From Pinus tabuliformis (taxonomy: Eukaryota > Streptophyta > Pinopsida > Pinales > Pinaceae), in contig CM062814.1 of NCBI GenBank assembly GCA_031772625.1, forward strand, positions 368,475,781-368,539,780: 64,000 bases of DNA, read 5' to 3'. A model generated the notes under the pieces. It searched no databases. It saw only the letters and a program-made list of their open reading frames with translations, and had not been told where the DNA came from. Position 1 is the first letter of the stretch, and every line of letters begins with the position of its first letter. A program made the translations under genes and the position numbers. This document shows positions 11,313 through 23,153 of this stretch, one piece after another.

Positions 11313-12200
11313 TTTTTCTCTTCACACTTGACCTCAAAACTATTGACCTACATCTTACCTGACACGATGCACATCAAGATTGTGGTCACCATTCACAAAA
11401 ATTTGAATTTAACAACATCACGACTTCCGACTATATGACTATGTTACGCTCCTGATAGCAATAAAATATTTTATTTTTCAGTTTCCGTGCCAACCATAAT
11501 TATCATTCAAGTTTCTTTATTTATTTATATTTAAACAAACTCTGAAATTGCAAGTCAGTATGTTTGAAAAAAATCCCCCAACTCTGACCATGAGACCTCA
11601 CCTTGATTTTCGCACGGAAGTGGTTGACACGTCTTACCACTATAGTGAATAATTAGCATGTTTCATGTGACATTATTGTTGGACGTCCCAAGGGTTGAAA
11701 TAAACTTTAGCAACTTTCCTTCTTTGTCCTCTCTATTTTGCACTTTCTTCTTTGTACTCTGTTTGCAGTATTTCTCTGAAACTTATCCCTCATTAGAAAC
11801 TATCAAGTTCAAATTCACTACAAGGCTTCTCATTTCTTGTAAATGTGCATTGCCATACAAAACTGCATTAGTAAATTTGATCTCTCATGAAAAGTTGATT
11901 TTTATTTATTCATTTCTAGGGCACAACAGAGAAATAAAAGTAAATCCACGACATTAAAGAATACTATACAACAGATTAAGGAACGCCTAAAGGGAGCATA
12001 AAATCATGAACCATAGATCTGTAATGTCAACACAACTCTCATCTCTGACACCACCTTCAAAACCTCGATGGCAGGTATGACGAAGTGAGAAGAAATTTAT
12101 AATTTCTTTGAAAACAGAAGTTGGTTAAATTATGAAACTTCAACTAAGGATGAAAACATAGTTTAAAAAACTAGAGGTACATAACTCCACAAAGTTGTTG
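11313..12200. other. Spacer, no gene recognised
   Basis: Mixed AT-rich sequence with some gac/gtc motifs like those before the palindromic insertion. No homology or ORF with protein-like features was found. Confidence 0.5.
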
Positions 12201-12210
12201 GTAGAGTGAA

Positions 12211-15200
12211 ATGTTTCCTTATTATGACATGGTTTCATGGGCAATGCGACATTTGGATTTTCCAACCCGCACTATATTAGACTGCAACAAAAATGTTATA
12301 GCCTCTTGGAATCTGCAAGTACTTTCAAGAGTTTACAAGCTTAGTTCTCCCAAAGTTTTCTTAAATACCCAGTTTCTCGATAACTTCAACAACACAGTAT
12401 TCAGGGAGTGTGAAGGGAATTATGAAAAATTTGTCAGACATTGGTTACGAGAAGATAGAGAAGGCTACAAACTTAAGGGATCAAAAGAATATATGGTCTC
12501 CATTTTCAAAAGACCCATTAGGTTCCTCATAAAAATGGTGTCCCATCTATATGGAGAGAAAGACCCTGAGAATTGCAAACTGCAATGGATGGCTTTAATA
12601 CATAACCTAATCAATGATTCAAAGCATTTCAATTGGGTTATTTTTTTTTCTCAAAATTTAACAAATTCCCTTATGTTTTTCATTTTGTCTTCTCTAGGAT
12701 ATGATCTATTTTTTTGCATGTCAGCCTATATTATCGAAATTATCATTTCTTTTTTATGTTTCGTCTCATGAAATGGAATTACTGAGTTGATCAGTAACAC
12801 CCTATTCATATTATGCCCCTATTTTGTGGGAAAGTAACTTTAAATTCCAATTTTTATGACATTTTTAGTTAAGTGATGACACCTTTCCATCAAATTTTGT
12901 TTGGAGAAACCCCTCCCAGTGTTAGTGAAGGCCTTAACGAGGCCTTACAAGAAATAGGAAACTGGTTCATTGAAGAATTATTCTCATATATCACAATTTA
13001 TAAAAGTGAAGTTGGACCTCACCTTCTTCCTAGATATATACTAGAGAGGATCACTTTAAGAGAGGTAGCCAATTAAACTGCCTTGAATGGTCAAGCTTGA
13101 AAATTTAGCAAACTTCAGAAGAAAATATGCCCAAACTTCCCAATTAACTTTGGAAAAGTTTTCCTCAAGGACTAAGGACATGCATTTAAGTAGGTTGAAG
13201 AACTCAACCATGTTTGGTTTTATTCATTTCCCCTTCATGAATATGGTCCTCAGAGAATCATCAATTACCATTGTAAGGTTGTTAGCTACATCAAAACCTA
13301 CACACAACAACAACCTCTTGATGAAATTTTCATTAATATTGCTAATTTTCACCAAGCTTTTGAAAGAGGAAAGTTGTTGACTAGGGAGGATAGAAGTAGA
13401 CTGCAAGAGTTTAGAGAATCTCATTATCAGGACTTCCTTAACCAGAAGAGTCTTCATCTCCCAGATGCAGGTGACAACAGAGGACAATGAGGTGGCTACC
13501 AGCTGGGTTGGCGTGTGGCGAGAGCACATGGCCTCCCACAGGGCGGCACAGTGGTCCAAAAATGGCATTAACCATCGCCATAATTGCACGTCAAATGAAT
13601 ACTGCCACCACGCTGTTAACCGCCATCAACCTCGGCTCAAGGTAACGATGCACTCTCGGGAAAATACCGCCTCTGATCCTGCCATTCCTCCCCTGCAACC
13701 TCAGCCCCTGCAATGCCTCTGCCCTCATGCAGTGGCGGCACCCAGCTCCCGCACAACCACTGGGAGACGTTGTAGTCTTTATTGCTGCATCGATTTTGGC
13801 TCGGGCATCCATTTCACCCACAGTCTGAATCTTCAATTTCTCATCCCTTCGGCCCTGGTTGCTCATCCCTCTGCGGAATTTCCTGTTAGCTCCACTACGA
13901 CTGTGCATCCCACTATGCCCAATTCAAACCAAAATTCACCTCCAATTGCAGAAAGCATGGTGCGCCATAGGATGCGTAGCTGAAGAGGTGGGAACCGAGG
14001 GAGCTTGAGTCGCTTGCGGCACTCCTCTGCTTTGGAGTCCACCTCCTCTCTAGCTGAGTAGAACACTGGCCGCTACCCCAACACACGTAGTGGCAGAGGT
14101 CGCTTCCACTTGGTGGCCTCTGCAACGCCTCCCAACAGCTTCCCCTCCACTTTCGGCCCCTCTCCCAGAAGCACTCCACCAGCCCCTCAACCTCATTCCC
14201 AGCACGCCCAATTCACCTTTCGCTCTGCCCTGAACCAGCCCCTCATCACTGCCACCATCACCATTAGCTTTCATGAGGAAAAGCAAAATTCTGAGGCACA
14301 AGACTCTGAGGTTGGTGGTCGACTCATGGCCACTGAGGAACAAGGAGCAATGGGTGTTGGCTACACCAAAGCAATGGGGCCCTTGAACATTGTTGGTGGT
14401 GGAAGCACCATAGCAGGGAGTAGCCAAACCAAGGCCAAAGCGTAGCTGGCTCAAACAAGTCATCAAGGTGCAGAGGAGCAGAGCCAGGAACAACAAACCA
14501 GATGCGTAGGGAAGGAAGTGGAAATAGCTCCGCAGATGAACTGAGTCATAGATGAATATTGCTACATCATTGAGGAAGAACAACCGAAGTTGCAGACAGG
14601 CGACACGGAGACTTCGCAACTGCCAAGTGGTGACATGGACGAGCATAGATGCTTCATCGTGGAGGAGCACCCTCTGTCGCTGCCACGTACCTAGCCGCCA
14701 CCTCATTGTCGTGTGTTTGTTGCCTAGTCTGCCACCTTGCTGCCACTCAATGTGCCACGCGCTTGCCTAGTAGACTGCCACTCAACATGCCTCGTGTCTC
14801 AGGTTCATTGGGACTTTGTTCTTTTGTTTCTGCTTTCAATGGCTTTTTTGGGGAAAACTAAAATTTTAGACTCTTGAGTTGGGTTTACATTTTCTAGTCT
14901 CCTCAGTTACAATGATGCAAAACTGGTTAATTCGCTGGTTTCCCCTGCGTGGGCAGCAAGATAACGTTTTTTGAGACACTTCGGTTAAGAACTGGTTTCC
15001 CTTCTAGGCAGTTCATTTCTAGTTTTTTTTGTTGGTTGATGTCTTTCCTCTAGCATAGCTAATTACAGGCTTCAACCTCAGTATATGATATTCTTTTACC
15101 TTAATAGAATTAGCATAACTTAGAAAAAAAAAAAAAAAAAAAAAAACCAGAAGAGTCTTCATATAAATATTGTAACAAAAGAGATCAAATATGTTGAGAG

Positions 15201-17020
15201 TATGAAATATAATTTCAATGACATTATTTCATACCCTGTTTCCTTCTTTCCAAAAATAGAAGAGAATCCCAACCTGAAAATGTTTCTAATGTTTGATTTA
15301 CAACTCCATAGACAAGCACAACAAAAGAAAGGACTCTTAATGAAAAAGAGTTAGATTTCGAGATAGACCAACAAGGGAAAATGAACATAAAAGCCAAAGT
15401 TCAGAAACAACAGAGATCAGAGAAAGAACAGGCAACAGAAAAATAGAGCTCCTCTGGTGACAGTATCGCTTTTATTGACGTACCAGATGACACCACCAGG
15501 GCGCATACAAAGTCCAAGAAAAGTAATGAGGAACTTCAATATATGCATATTGAGATAAACAAAGAAGAGAAAATTACCAGGACCGCTCTGTGAACATTGA
15601 TCGGTTTCTCTGAGAAAAAAAAAAGTTCCTGAGCAACAAGAAGAAAGTACCTACATATTTATTCCACTGACTTCTCATGACATGTCGATGACACCAATTT
15701 CTACAAAAATCCCTCTAGAGTATTTTTTATTTAAACCTATCATTGAAATAGAAACTATTCATGAAAATGTTCCATCCTTGACTGAGTATTACTTTCATGC
15801 TCAAACCAAGTTAATTATCACGAGAATGAAGACAAGAAAGCTTGAAAGTTTTGAAACCATTTCAGAATTTAGTTGGTAGGCAATAGGAAATGTTGAAGAA
15901 AAACTTGAAGAATCTTTCCAGACTCTAGGAGCCTTTGTCAATTACAGCCAGCACCATGTTGGTGAAATTTCCACCACCTCGAAGAACAATCTGCATAAGA
16001 TAAAACATCTAGAAAGAAAAATCAAGGAAAGAAAATCTTTTAGTGAAGAAAGTTTGCAAAAACATTCCATGGTGCTTGTAGGTGGGTTCACCATTGAAAG
16101 AAAAAACTTGCAGAATGAATACGAAAATTAGTTGAACGAATTGAAACTCAAACACTCTATAGAGATCCACTAAATCCAAGAGGAACATGAAGAAAAAATT
16201 ATAATATTGAAGGAAGAATGTGACAACAACATTCTAACCATGACGACGACAATGAACATAGAAATTGAAACTCTAAATTTTCAATCAATTCAAAGTCATG
16301 AAGTGGAAAATAGTCTCGAGAATTTTAAGCCCAGATCAATACATGTGAGCCAAATATCGAGGAAAGTGCAGACTAAGTTTTGTAAAGAAATCAACAAAAT
16401 TTGCAAACTTTTTCTACAAAATTCAGATCTTCAAGACATAATAAAATCTTTGGTGGAAGAAGACAAGTACATCAAAGAAAAATTCAGATAAATTCTTGAA
16501 TGGGAAACATAGCTCAAGCCTAACAACATCAAAAAGGTCTCCAAAATGGATAAAAGACTAATGTTTACTTCTTTGGATCAATGACGGTTTGGGGCAAAAG
16601 AAATCAAAGAATTCATCAAAAGGGCAATTGAACATTGTCTGTCAATATGGGAGATGGGGACAAATTTTAAAGAGGTATTCAATTTTTTAGGCTCCAAACC
16701 ATTGAAATATGCAAAATCCGACTCATTGCAACATAATCTCAAAGACACTCCCATAGCTGACCAAAGAGTCATAGACATCCTCAACACCTAGAATAAAAAA
16801 ACTTTCAGAGATTTTTGCAGTTCCGCTTTGAGAAAATCAAATTGATTTCCAACTTTAGAATCAAGTACAAAAAAAAAAATTATATCACTCATTTTCATCC
16901 TATCCACTTCTCAGCAATTTCTCAATTGTACTAAGATTGGGCTAACTACATCAAGGAAAATGCACCACGTTTAGTTAGCATGGACAAAGAAGAGTCAGAT
17001 GAGGAGGAAGAAGCTTGAAT
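12211..17020 (+). pseudogene. Decayed long ORF of a mobile-element type, split by a retroelement
   Basis: The first part (12211-13457) starts around MFPYYDMVSWAMRHLDFPTR and continues as IASWNLQVLSRVYKLSSPKV, HWLREDREGYKLKGS and LYGEKDPENCKLQWM. It resumes after frameshifts with TPFHQILFGETPP and then PLDEIFINIANFHQAFERGK. The second part (15163-17020) continues with PTSTKIPLEYFLFKPIIEIE-like sequence, a coiled-coil-like Lys/Glu-rich stretch, and an acidic C-terminus ending KEESDEEEEA at about 17018. Stops such as those near 15879 and 16491 interrupt it. I recall similar proteins as repetitive hypothetical proteins in gymnosperms but cannot name a domain. It was probably carried by a transposon; a captured host gene is possible. 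Start and exon structure are uncertain. Confidence 0.5.
13458..15146 (+). mobile_element. Poly(A) retroelement (LINE-like), member 1, with target-site duplication
   Basis: About 1.69 kb, GC-rich at the 5' side, ending in about 23 A (15124-15146). It is bounded by a direct repeat aaccagaagagtcttcat at 13440-13457 and 15145-15162, the signature of target-primed reverse transcription. The 5' end begins near cagatgcaggtga. An ORF segment at 14110-14445 encodes QFTFRSALNQPLITATITIS, which resembles FKFQSSLNKPIISASITVIF in the element at 23.15-24.56 kb. Both 3' ends contain aatagaattag just before the A tail. No reverse transcriptase is present, so this is a truncated or non-autonomous element. It inserted into the decayed ORF at 12.2-17.0 kb. 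Confidence 0.85.
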
Positions 17021-17360
17021 GACCTGCGAGATTCCCCTGCACAAAATCCTTTCAGGAAGGATTAATATTTCATAGCAAAAGTTATGCTTTTTTGCAAACA
17101 AACCATACAGATTTTCTAGAACTATTGAACAAACTTTCCTTTTATTCAATGTTATTTATATGACCTCTTACGTTGGAGTAAGGGTCTACATGTTGATGAT
17201 GTGCAAGACTTTTATTTTCCTAAGTAATTTTGAATGGAAAGTTTTTTGAAGATGAAAACTTGAATGCATGTTGTTCTTCTTATTATTTTCACTTCTTGAT
17301 GGATATACTAGCTCTTTACTTTTTAAGTTTACTCATGTTTGTCTATAAATCAATATTGGC
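17020..17360. other. 3' flank of the decayed ORF
   Basis: AT-rich sequence that grades into the repeat block starting at 17.36 kb. No distinct element is seen. Confidence 0.4.
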
Positions 17361-18130
17361 ATATTGTGCTCGACAGTTTTTGGGATATGGTATACCTTGA
17401 TTTCTTGCTAAAAGAAATTTGCTATTTTTGAAAGTGATTGCATATGTATTTGGAAGTGAAACCTGGTATTGCAAATATACCGCACTAAACTGCTATCATT
17501 TTCAACATAGTTTATTTTGAAGCTCTATATTTCAGCATTTAAATGTATATATATTTTTTGAACATCTCTTGTATTCTTGACATATGGTACACCTCGTTTT
17601 CTTGTTGAAAGCAATTTGCTATTTTTGCTTCATTCCATATCTATTTGAAAGTCAAGTATCATATTGAACCTATAGGACACTAAAATACTATTGTTTTCAA
17701 CGTAGTTTATTTTAATGCTATGTATTTCGGGGTTTACATGTATATATTTTTTTCGAACATCACTTGTATTTACCAAACAATTTTTAAAGTCAAAGGTTTT
17801 TTTCAAAAACAAAATTCCAGTTGAATGTGTATTTACTTTTTAAATAGATGTATATGATGCTAAATTCTTAACTTTATTCATGTCTATCTGTAATTGAATA
17901 TTTCCGCATCCTTTTAAACACCCCTTTAGATATGGCACACTAATTTTTTCCCTTGTCAAAGAAAATGTGGTTTGGGTTTCTGCTCTGTGCTGGCATATTT
18001 CTTTTCCACTGAATGAGGTATTGTAACTATACTGCACTAAATTGCTCATGTTTTCAGGATAATTTATTTTCAGGTTTCTTATTAATGTCATTGCATGCAA
18101 ACATATTTATGCAACAAAACTTGTATTTCC
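17360..18130. repeat. Diverged tandem repeat, units of about 200-240 bp
   Basis: Blocks starting near 17385, 17580 and 17930 share gatatggtayacctygatttcttgy, then caatttgctatttttg, a tattgcaaatataccgcactaaactgctat segment and a tagtttattttra segment. The last unit (18005-18130) is related to the 72-bp repeat at 22861-23047. Noncoding. Confidence 0.6.
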
Positions 18131-18139
18131 AATAAAAAA

Positions 18140-19080
18140 AAAAAAAAAAAAAAAAACTTTTCCAACACAAAACTCGGAGTGGAATGTGTTTTGACCTATG
18201 ACATTGATTTACTGTTGTCACGCTAATTTCTTAAAGCATGTATCTGTTACCGAGCTCTTAACTTTATCCATATATGTCTCTGACTAAATATTAGGATATT
18301 GTCTTAAACACACGTATGTTACACTCTTTTTTTGTTCATAAAATTCTTAAAGTCTTACTCAAACTACAGTGAAAATAATCAGTCTCATTTTGAACGTAAA
18401 TCCTTTCTATGGGATTTCTGGTGGGAAAACCCATCAAGTCTGTGGGAATCTTGGAAGTATATCACATGCGCTCGACTGCTCTAAAGATCTTCTTGAAGCC
18501 TTGCACGACTTTTATATTATTATTATAATTCTAACTTATCTCTATATACCAAATTAATATTACCAGCACGTACCACGTTGATGATATCATTTAGGCACAC
18601 CATCCAATTCCGCTGAATGTTTCATTCCATCTGTGTCAGATTCGTTTACGTGTATTAATAAATTGTTTATGTCCAGTTAACAGAACACGAGCTTTATATC
18701 ATACGTTCGATGTAAAATGGCAGTCTGATTTTTTTTCAATTTAAAATAAAATTTATTTATATATAAAAATTAAATTATCCTATAAAATTTATATATAGTA
18801 CACTATATGAAAATTATATAAAATTAAAACAATTAAATTACTTTATGTAAAATTAGTTACTTTATGAGCTTATTTTTTGTTATTTAAACTGTATTTTTCA
18901 ATAGTACTTTGAAAAACTCTTTAATTATGAAAAATTCTAACTCAAACTTACTATTATATCTAATCTCTATTCTAATTCCATTCTACCTAATCTCCAGCTA
19001 ATTCTAAGCAAATTGGATTAAAAAAAATTAAGAACAAAACCTCCAAGACTTTTTAACAAAGAGACAGCGGCATTCTGGTA
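18140..19080. repeat. Host repeat block, paralogous to 23.09-25.5 and 28.5-28.9 kb
   Basis: Positions 18160-18720 match 23100-23153 joined to 24570-25510, that is, the paralogous block without the retroelement inserted there. Positions 18730-19080 match 28550-28860. Shared words include atcacatgcgctmgactgctctaaagatc and ttaggcacaccatccaat. A 22-base A run lies at about 18135-18157. No gene is seen. Confidence 0.7.
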
Positions 19081-20060
19081 GATTAAGTTCCGCCGAAAGT
19101 TGCGCAGAGATTGTGCAACAGTACGACGAGCTGACCTAACAAAGTTATAAAGCTCTTTTTCGTTAACGGTGAGGGTGGCAAAAGTTGTCAATTGCTTTTT
19201 ATTCGTGATATGGAAGGATCTTTCATTTGAATCATTTCATTAGCGTAGTTTGCAAAAGCAGGGTGTTTTCAGTATCATGGTTTGTTCATAGAAGCGTATT
19301 TTAGCATTTTTAGGTTGTAATTTTTACTGTTTATATTTTCAGGCCTGGGAATTTTATGGTGTTTCACGCGTTTTTATGATGTTGACTCTATTTATAATTT
19401 AGGAACATAATTTAAATATAAAAGGGTATAGTATCTATCTATTTATGGATTCAGAAAGGCAACCTAAATTTAAAAAATTACTCTATCTTCGAAAATTATA
19501 CCTTAACCTCAAATTTATCTTTGGGATGCTCCAGAAACATGGATGTTAACAATTGTTTAAACTCCATGCTTGTGAAATTGTGAGCAAAGACATTGAATGC
19601 CAGCGAATCATAGTCGGTGACTCCGGTAAAGGTCATATTAAACTATTTTTAATTTTTAATTTAGGTTTCGTACAATTTTTCAACCTAGTGTGAAAAGGAG
19701 TTGTTTTTAGTATTATTTTTTAGAAAATTTTCTGGTGGATTTTCTTGGTCTAATTTTTCTAAAATCCTGCATAAATTCATGGAAATTCATGGAAATCACA
19801 AGATTCATGGGTAAACCCTGCACAATAGAAGTGCCCTAGGAGTTTCTCATGGTGGTAAATCTATACAAAAACCTAGTTTAAATAACACAAATCAATATTT
19901 CACCTCAAATTTTTCCACCGGATTACGGACCGGAACCAAAAAGTCACACTGTAGACAACTCCTTACGAAAAACAACTGAATCACCCAAAATATTATCATG
20001 TTTTCTGCTCTACCGTAATGAGTTTATTATGGCACCTAATTATATTATTGCACACTATTA
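19080..20060. repeat. Dispersed repeat A, copy 2
   Basis: Matches 28860-29690 and 61560-62640 through ttccgccgaaagttgcgcagagattgtg, aagctctttttcg and caaagacattgaatgc. Copies at 19.7-19.95 and 62.3-62.55 kb share an extra segment (attttttagaaaattttctggtg type) absent from copies at 1 and 29.5 kb, which shows two subfamilies. Noncoding. Confidence 0.7.
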
Positions 20061-20217
20061 GAAGTTAAACCCAATGGGGTTAGATGGCTAGTAGGAAAAA
20101 AAGTGGCAAATAGTGATAAAATAGATTAAATATGCATCCAAGGTAAAATATTGAATAATAATTTTTTTTCAAATTATAGTTTAACCAAAAGCATATAAGT
20201 TATGTATTTAAATAAAT

Positions 20218-20220
<3 letters not shown>

Positions 20221-20268
<48 letters not shown>
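20221..20268. repeat. (TA)n microsatellite
   Basis: About 24 uninterrupted TA units within repeat X. Confidence 0.95.
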
Positions 20269-20274
<6 letters not shown>

Positions 20275-21379
20275 TAGTAGGTAATAATTAGAATATTTTA
20301 ATCAACGATGTAATCATATTCTATTTTTACTTGATAAACTATACAAAAGTAGTAACCTTGCACTAAGGGTTATTTAGGCTCATCATTTAAAAAAAAAATA
20401 TTTTCACTTTTTAAATAAATAAATAATATTTTACGATAATATTAACTAATCATAAACTAAATGATATTAAATAAATTTAAAGTCAAATTATTGATAATTT
20501 CATATTCAAAAAGCATTAAATAAACCTATTGCTTAAAAATATATATTTATTCTTGAAAAAAAATAAAAATTCAAGTTTAGAAAATATTACAATATGTCAT
20601 CTATATATATATTTGATTTTTACTTTTGAGAAATATATATATATATATATATAACATAAAACAAATTAAATATTCCATAAAAAGATTTTAATAAAATTAT
20701 AATATAAAATTATGAATTTAATATTCATACCAAAATTTATAATATTTTAGAGAAGGTTTATCATTTCGTTTAATTTTAATGGGAGTCGTTAGAAAAATCT
20801 ACGTTTAAAGCGAGCAAATGTAGCCTGTAGTAATTACAAAGATTGAAAATTCATAATAAACCATATTTGTTGCTTCTAAAAATTTCTATAATAGATTTAC
20901 AAAAATTAAAAACAAAATTTATGATATATATCTAAAAATAGAATGAGACTTCTAAAATGGAAAGTTTCAATAAAAATATAAAATATAATTTTGAATTAAT
21001 ATAAAATAATATTAAATTTAAACTAGGTATATGTATGTATGACATTCAAATAATTATAATAAAAAATTGTATGTTTTAAAAATATAATTAAAAAATATTA
21101 AAATATTATATTTGACATATAATAAGATTTCTATTTTTATTTTGTTTAGTGATTTTTATTTTTATTTTATTGGGTATTAACATATAATTAAATTATGTTT
21201 AATAGAATTAAAAAAAATAAAGTTATTAAGAAAAATGTATTATATTTTATTTTGTAATATTAATCATAATTATGTGAAAAGATAATAAGATTTGAAATCT
21301 TAATTGATTAATTTAAATATTTAAGTAATTTATATATTATAAAATAAAATAAAAAAGAATAAATAAATAACAAATAAAT

Positions 21380-21382
<3 letters not shown>

Positions 21383-21419
<37 letters not shown>
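21383..21419. repeat. (AT)n microsatellite
   Basis: About 18 AT units followed by a short (attа-type) aattaatt run. The equivalent place in repeat X copy 2 carries the SINE at 47.69-47.88 kb. Confidence 0.9.
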
Positions 21420-21424
<5 letters not shown>

Positions 21425-22349
21425 TTAATTAATTAATTTGATATTAGATAGTCTAACTTTTCTATATTTGGATTTAATAAAAAATGTTTATAACTTTAAA
21501 TTTGTGAAAATTATAAATTTAAATTTATAATTTAAAATGTTTTAAAAATATTTTACATCATTTAAATATTAAAAAGCTATAAACTTTACTAAAATTATAT
21601 TTAAATTCAAAACTGCAAGCATCCTTGATTATGTTGGTTACATATTCTTATTTATATTCAATCATAAAAATTGCCATTACCAATTAATAATGTTAATATT
21701 TCACTTTAAATTCAAGAACACATACATCTTTGAATTGATAATAATGTTAATATTTCACTTTAAATTCAAGACTGGTTAGATATTTTTATTTTAGTTTAAA
21801 CCACTTGGATTTCCATTACCAACTAATAGTGTTGATATTTCGCCTCTTTTACCGGCTTACGGTTGTATATTAATTTTCGTATGTGCTACGTGACTGGACA
21901 ACTTTGTCTTCAACACTGCTCCTCACCTACTACTGTACAAGCATTCGCTTTTGTGTCTAAAAAAAAGTGCTTTGATTTTTTTTATTTTTATTTTTAATTT
22001 TAATGATTTTAGTTGAGTAGTAGAATTGAACCATAACTGCGTGCAACCTTTATTTATTTTGCTATTTATTTTTAAATATGAGAACTTTCCAAAATGCATT
22101 AAAATAAAATTTTATAAACTGAAAATAGGTATATCATTATTATTATAAGGGTTTTCAAATTAATGTATTGAATAATAATAGGTTTAATTTGAAATCCAAT
22201 TACATTAAAAATAAATAAATAAAATTATTTTAAAAAAATAATAAATTTTAAAGTGTAATATTTAACTATAAAAATTTTGTAAATTTTATTTGGTTAAATC
22301 TAAATTAATATGAATTTGACCAAAAACCCAATGCATTATTTACTGTCTA

Positions 22350-22650
22350 AAAATAATAATAAAAAAATCTAAATTTATTTATGTATATTTAACGTTTATA
22401 ATATGATTATCATTCTTTAAAAGATTTCAAAATTTATTTATTTGATTTTAATAATTTTATTTTTTTCATTTTGATTTTAAATAATCTTTATATGATTTTT
22501 AAGTTTTTTTTGGTTCATTATTTTTTTTATTATATCAATTTTTTAGTAATATTTAATTAATTTTGTTTTAAAATTTAATATATTTTGTCGTTAAGAAATT
22601 TATATAATCCCCACCTTTAACAATCTTCAATACACTAAATTCATTTAGGT
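22350..22650. repeat. Right part of repeat A/X block
   Basis: Matches 345-545 and 48960-49200 through atttaacgtttataatatgattatc and tatatgatttttaag. Noncoding. Confidence 0.6.
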
Positions 22651-22860
22651 GTTAAAAAATAGCTTGCTTTTAATGAGAAAAAACTACCATTTCATATATA
22701 ATAAATAAATGCGTATTTATTTTTTAAATAGATGTATATGCTGCTCATTTTCCACTTAAGTGTTAAAAAATAGCTTGCTTTTAATGAGAAAAAACTGCCA
22801 TTTCATATATAATAAATAAATGCGTATTTATTTTTTAAATAGATGTATATGCTGCTCATT
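22651..22860. repeat. 111-bp tandem duplication
   Basis: The word gttaaaaaatagcttgc occurs at 22651 and 22762; the two 111-base units are nearly identical, so the duplication is recent compared with the surrounding block. Confidence 0.85.
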
Positions 22861-23047
22861 TTCAAGATATATTATTTTTAGGTTTCTTAGTACTGCAATG
22901 TTGTAACTATATTGCACTAAATTTTTTATGTTTTCAAGATATATTACTTTTAGGTTTCTTAGTACTGCAACGTTGTAACTATACTGCACTAAATTTTTTA
23001 TGTTTTCAAGATATATTATTTTTAGGTTTCTTAGTACTGCTATTGCA
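22861..23047. repeat. 72-bp tandem repeat, about 2.6 copies
   Basis: Units start at ttcaagatatatta at 22861, 22933 and 23005 and are almost identical. Because 72 is divisible by 3, a spurious repetitive ORF appears on the minus strand; I do not regard it as coding. Confidence 0.9.
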
Positions 23048-23153
23048 TGCAAACATATTTATGCAACCAGACTTGTATTTCCAATAAAAAAAATTAAAAA
23101 ACGATCTTTGCAACATAAAACTCGAAGTTGGATATGTTTTGACCGATGACATT

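Larger units (their letters stand above)
20060..22350. repeat. Repeat X, copy 1
   Basis: Starts at about ttagaagttaaacccaatgg and includes aagtggcaaatagtgataaa, long AT-rich stretches and the segment 21690-21900 (taccaactaatagtgttgatattt). It is colinear with 46400-48960. The corresponding place in repeat A copy 1 (about 260-345) lacks it, so it may be an insertion of about 2.3 kb. No ORF over 60 residues looks real. Contains (AT)n tracts. Confidence 0.6.

Noticed and set aside
14050-14706. 218-residue minus-strand ORF in the poly(A) element
   Set aside because: The poly(A) tail and the coding patch shared with the other element place the sense strand on plus; the minus frame is open because of GC-rich composition.
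22828-23052. Minus-strand ORF with a 24-residue repeat
   Set aside because: It is the in-frame reading of a 72-bp noncoding tandem repeat in AT-rich DNA.
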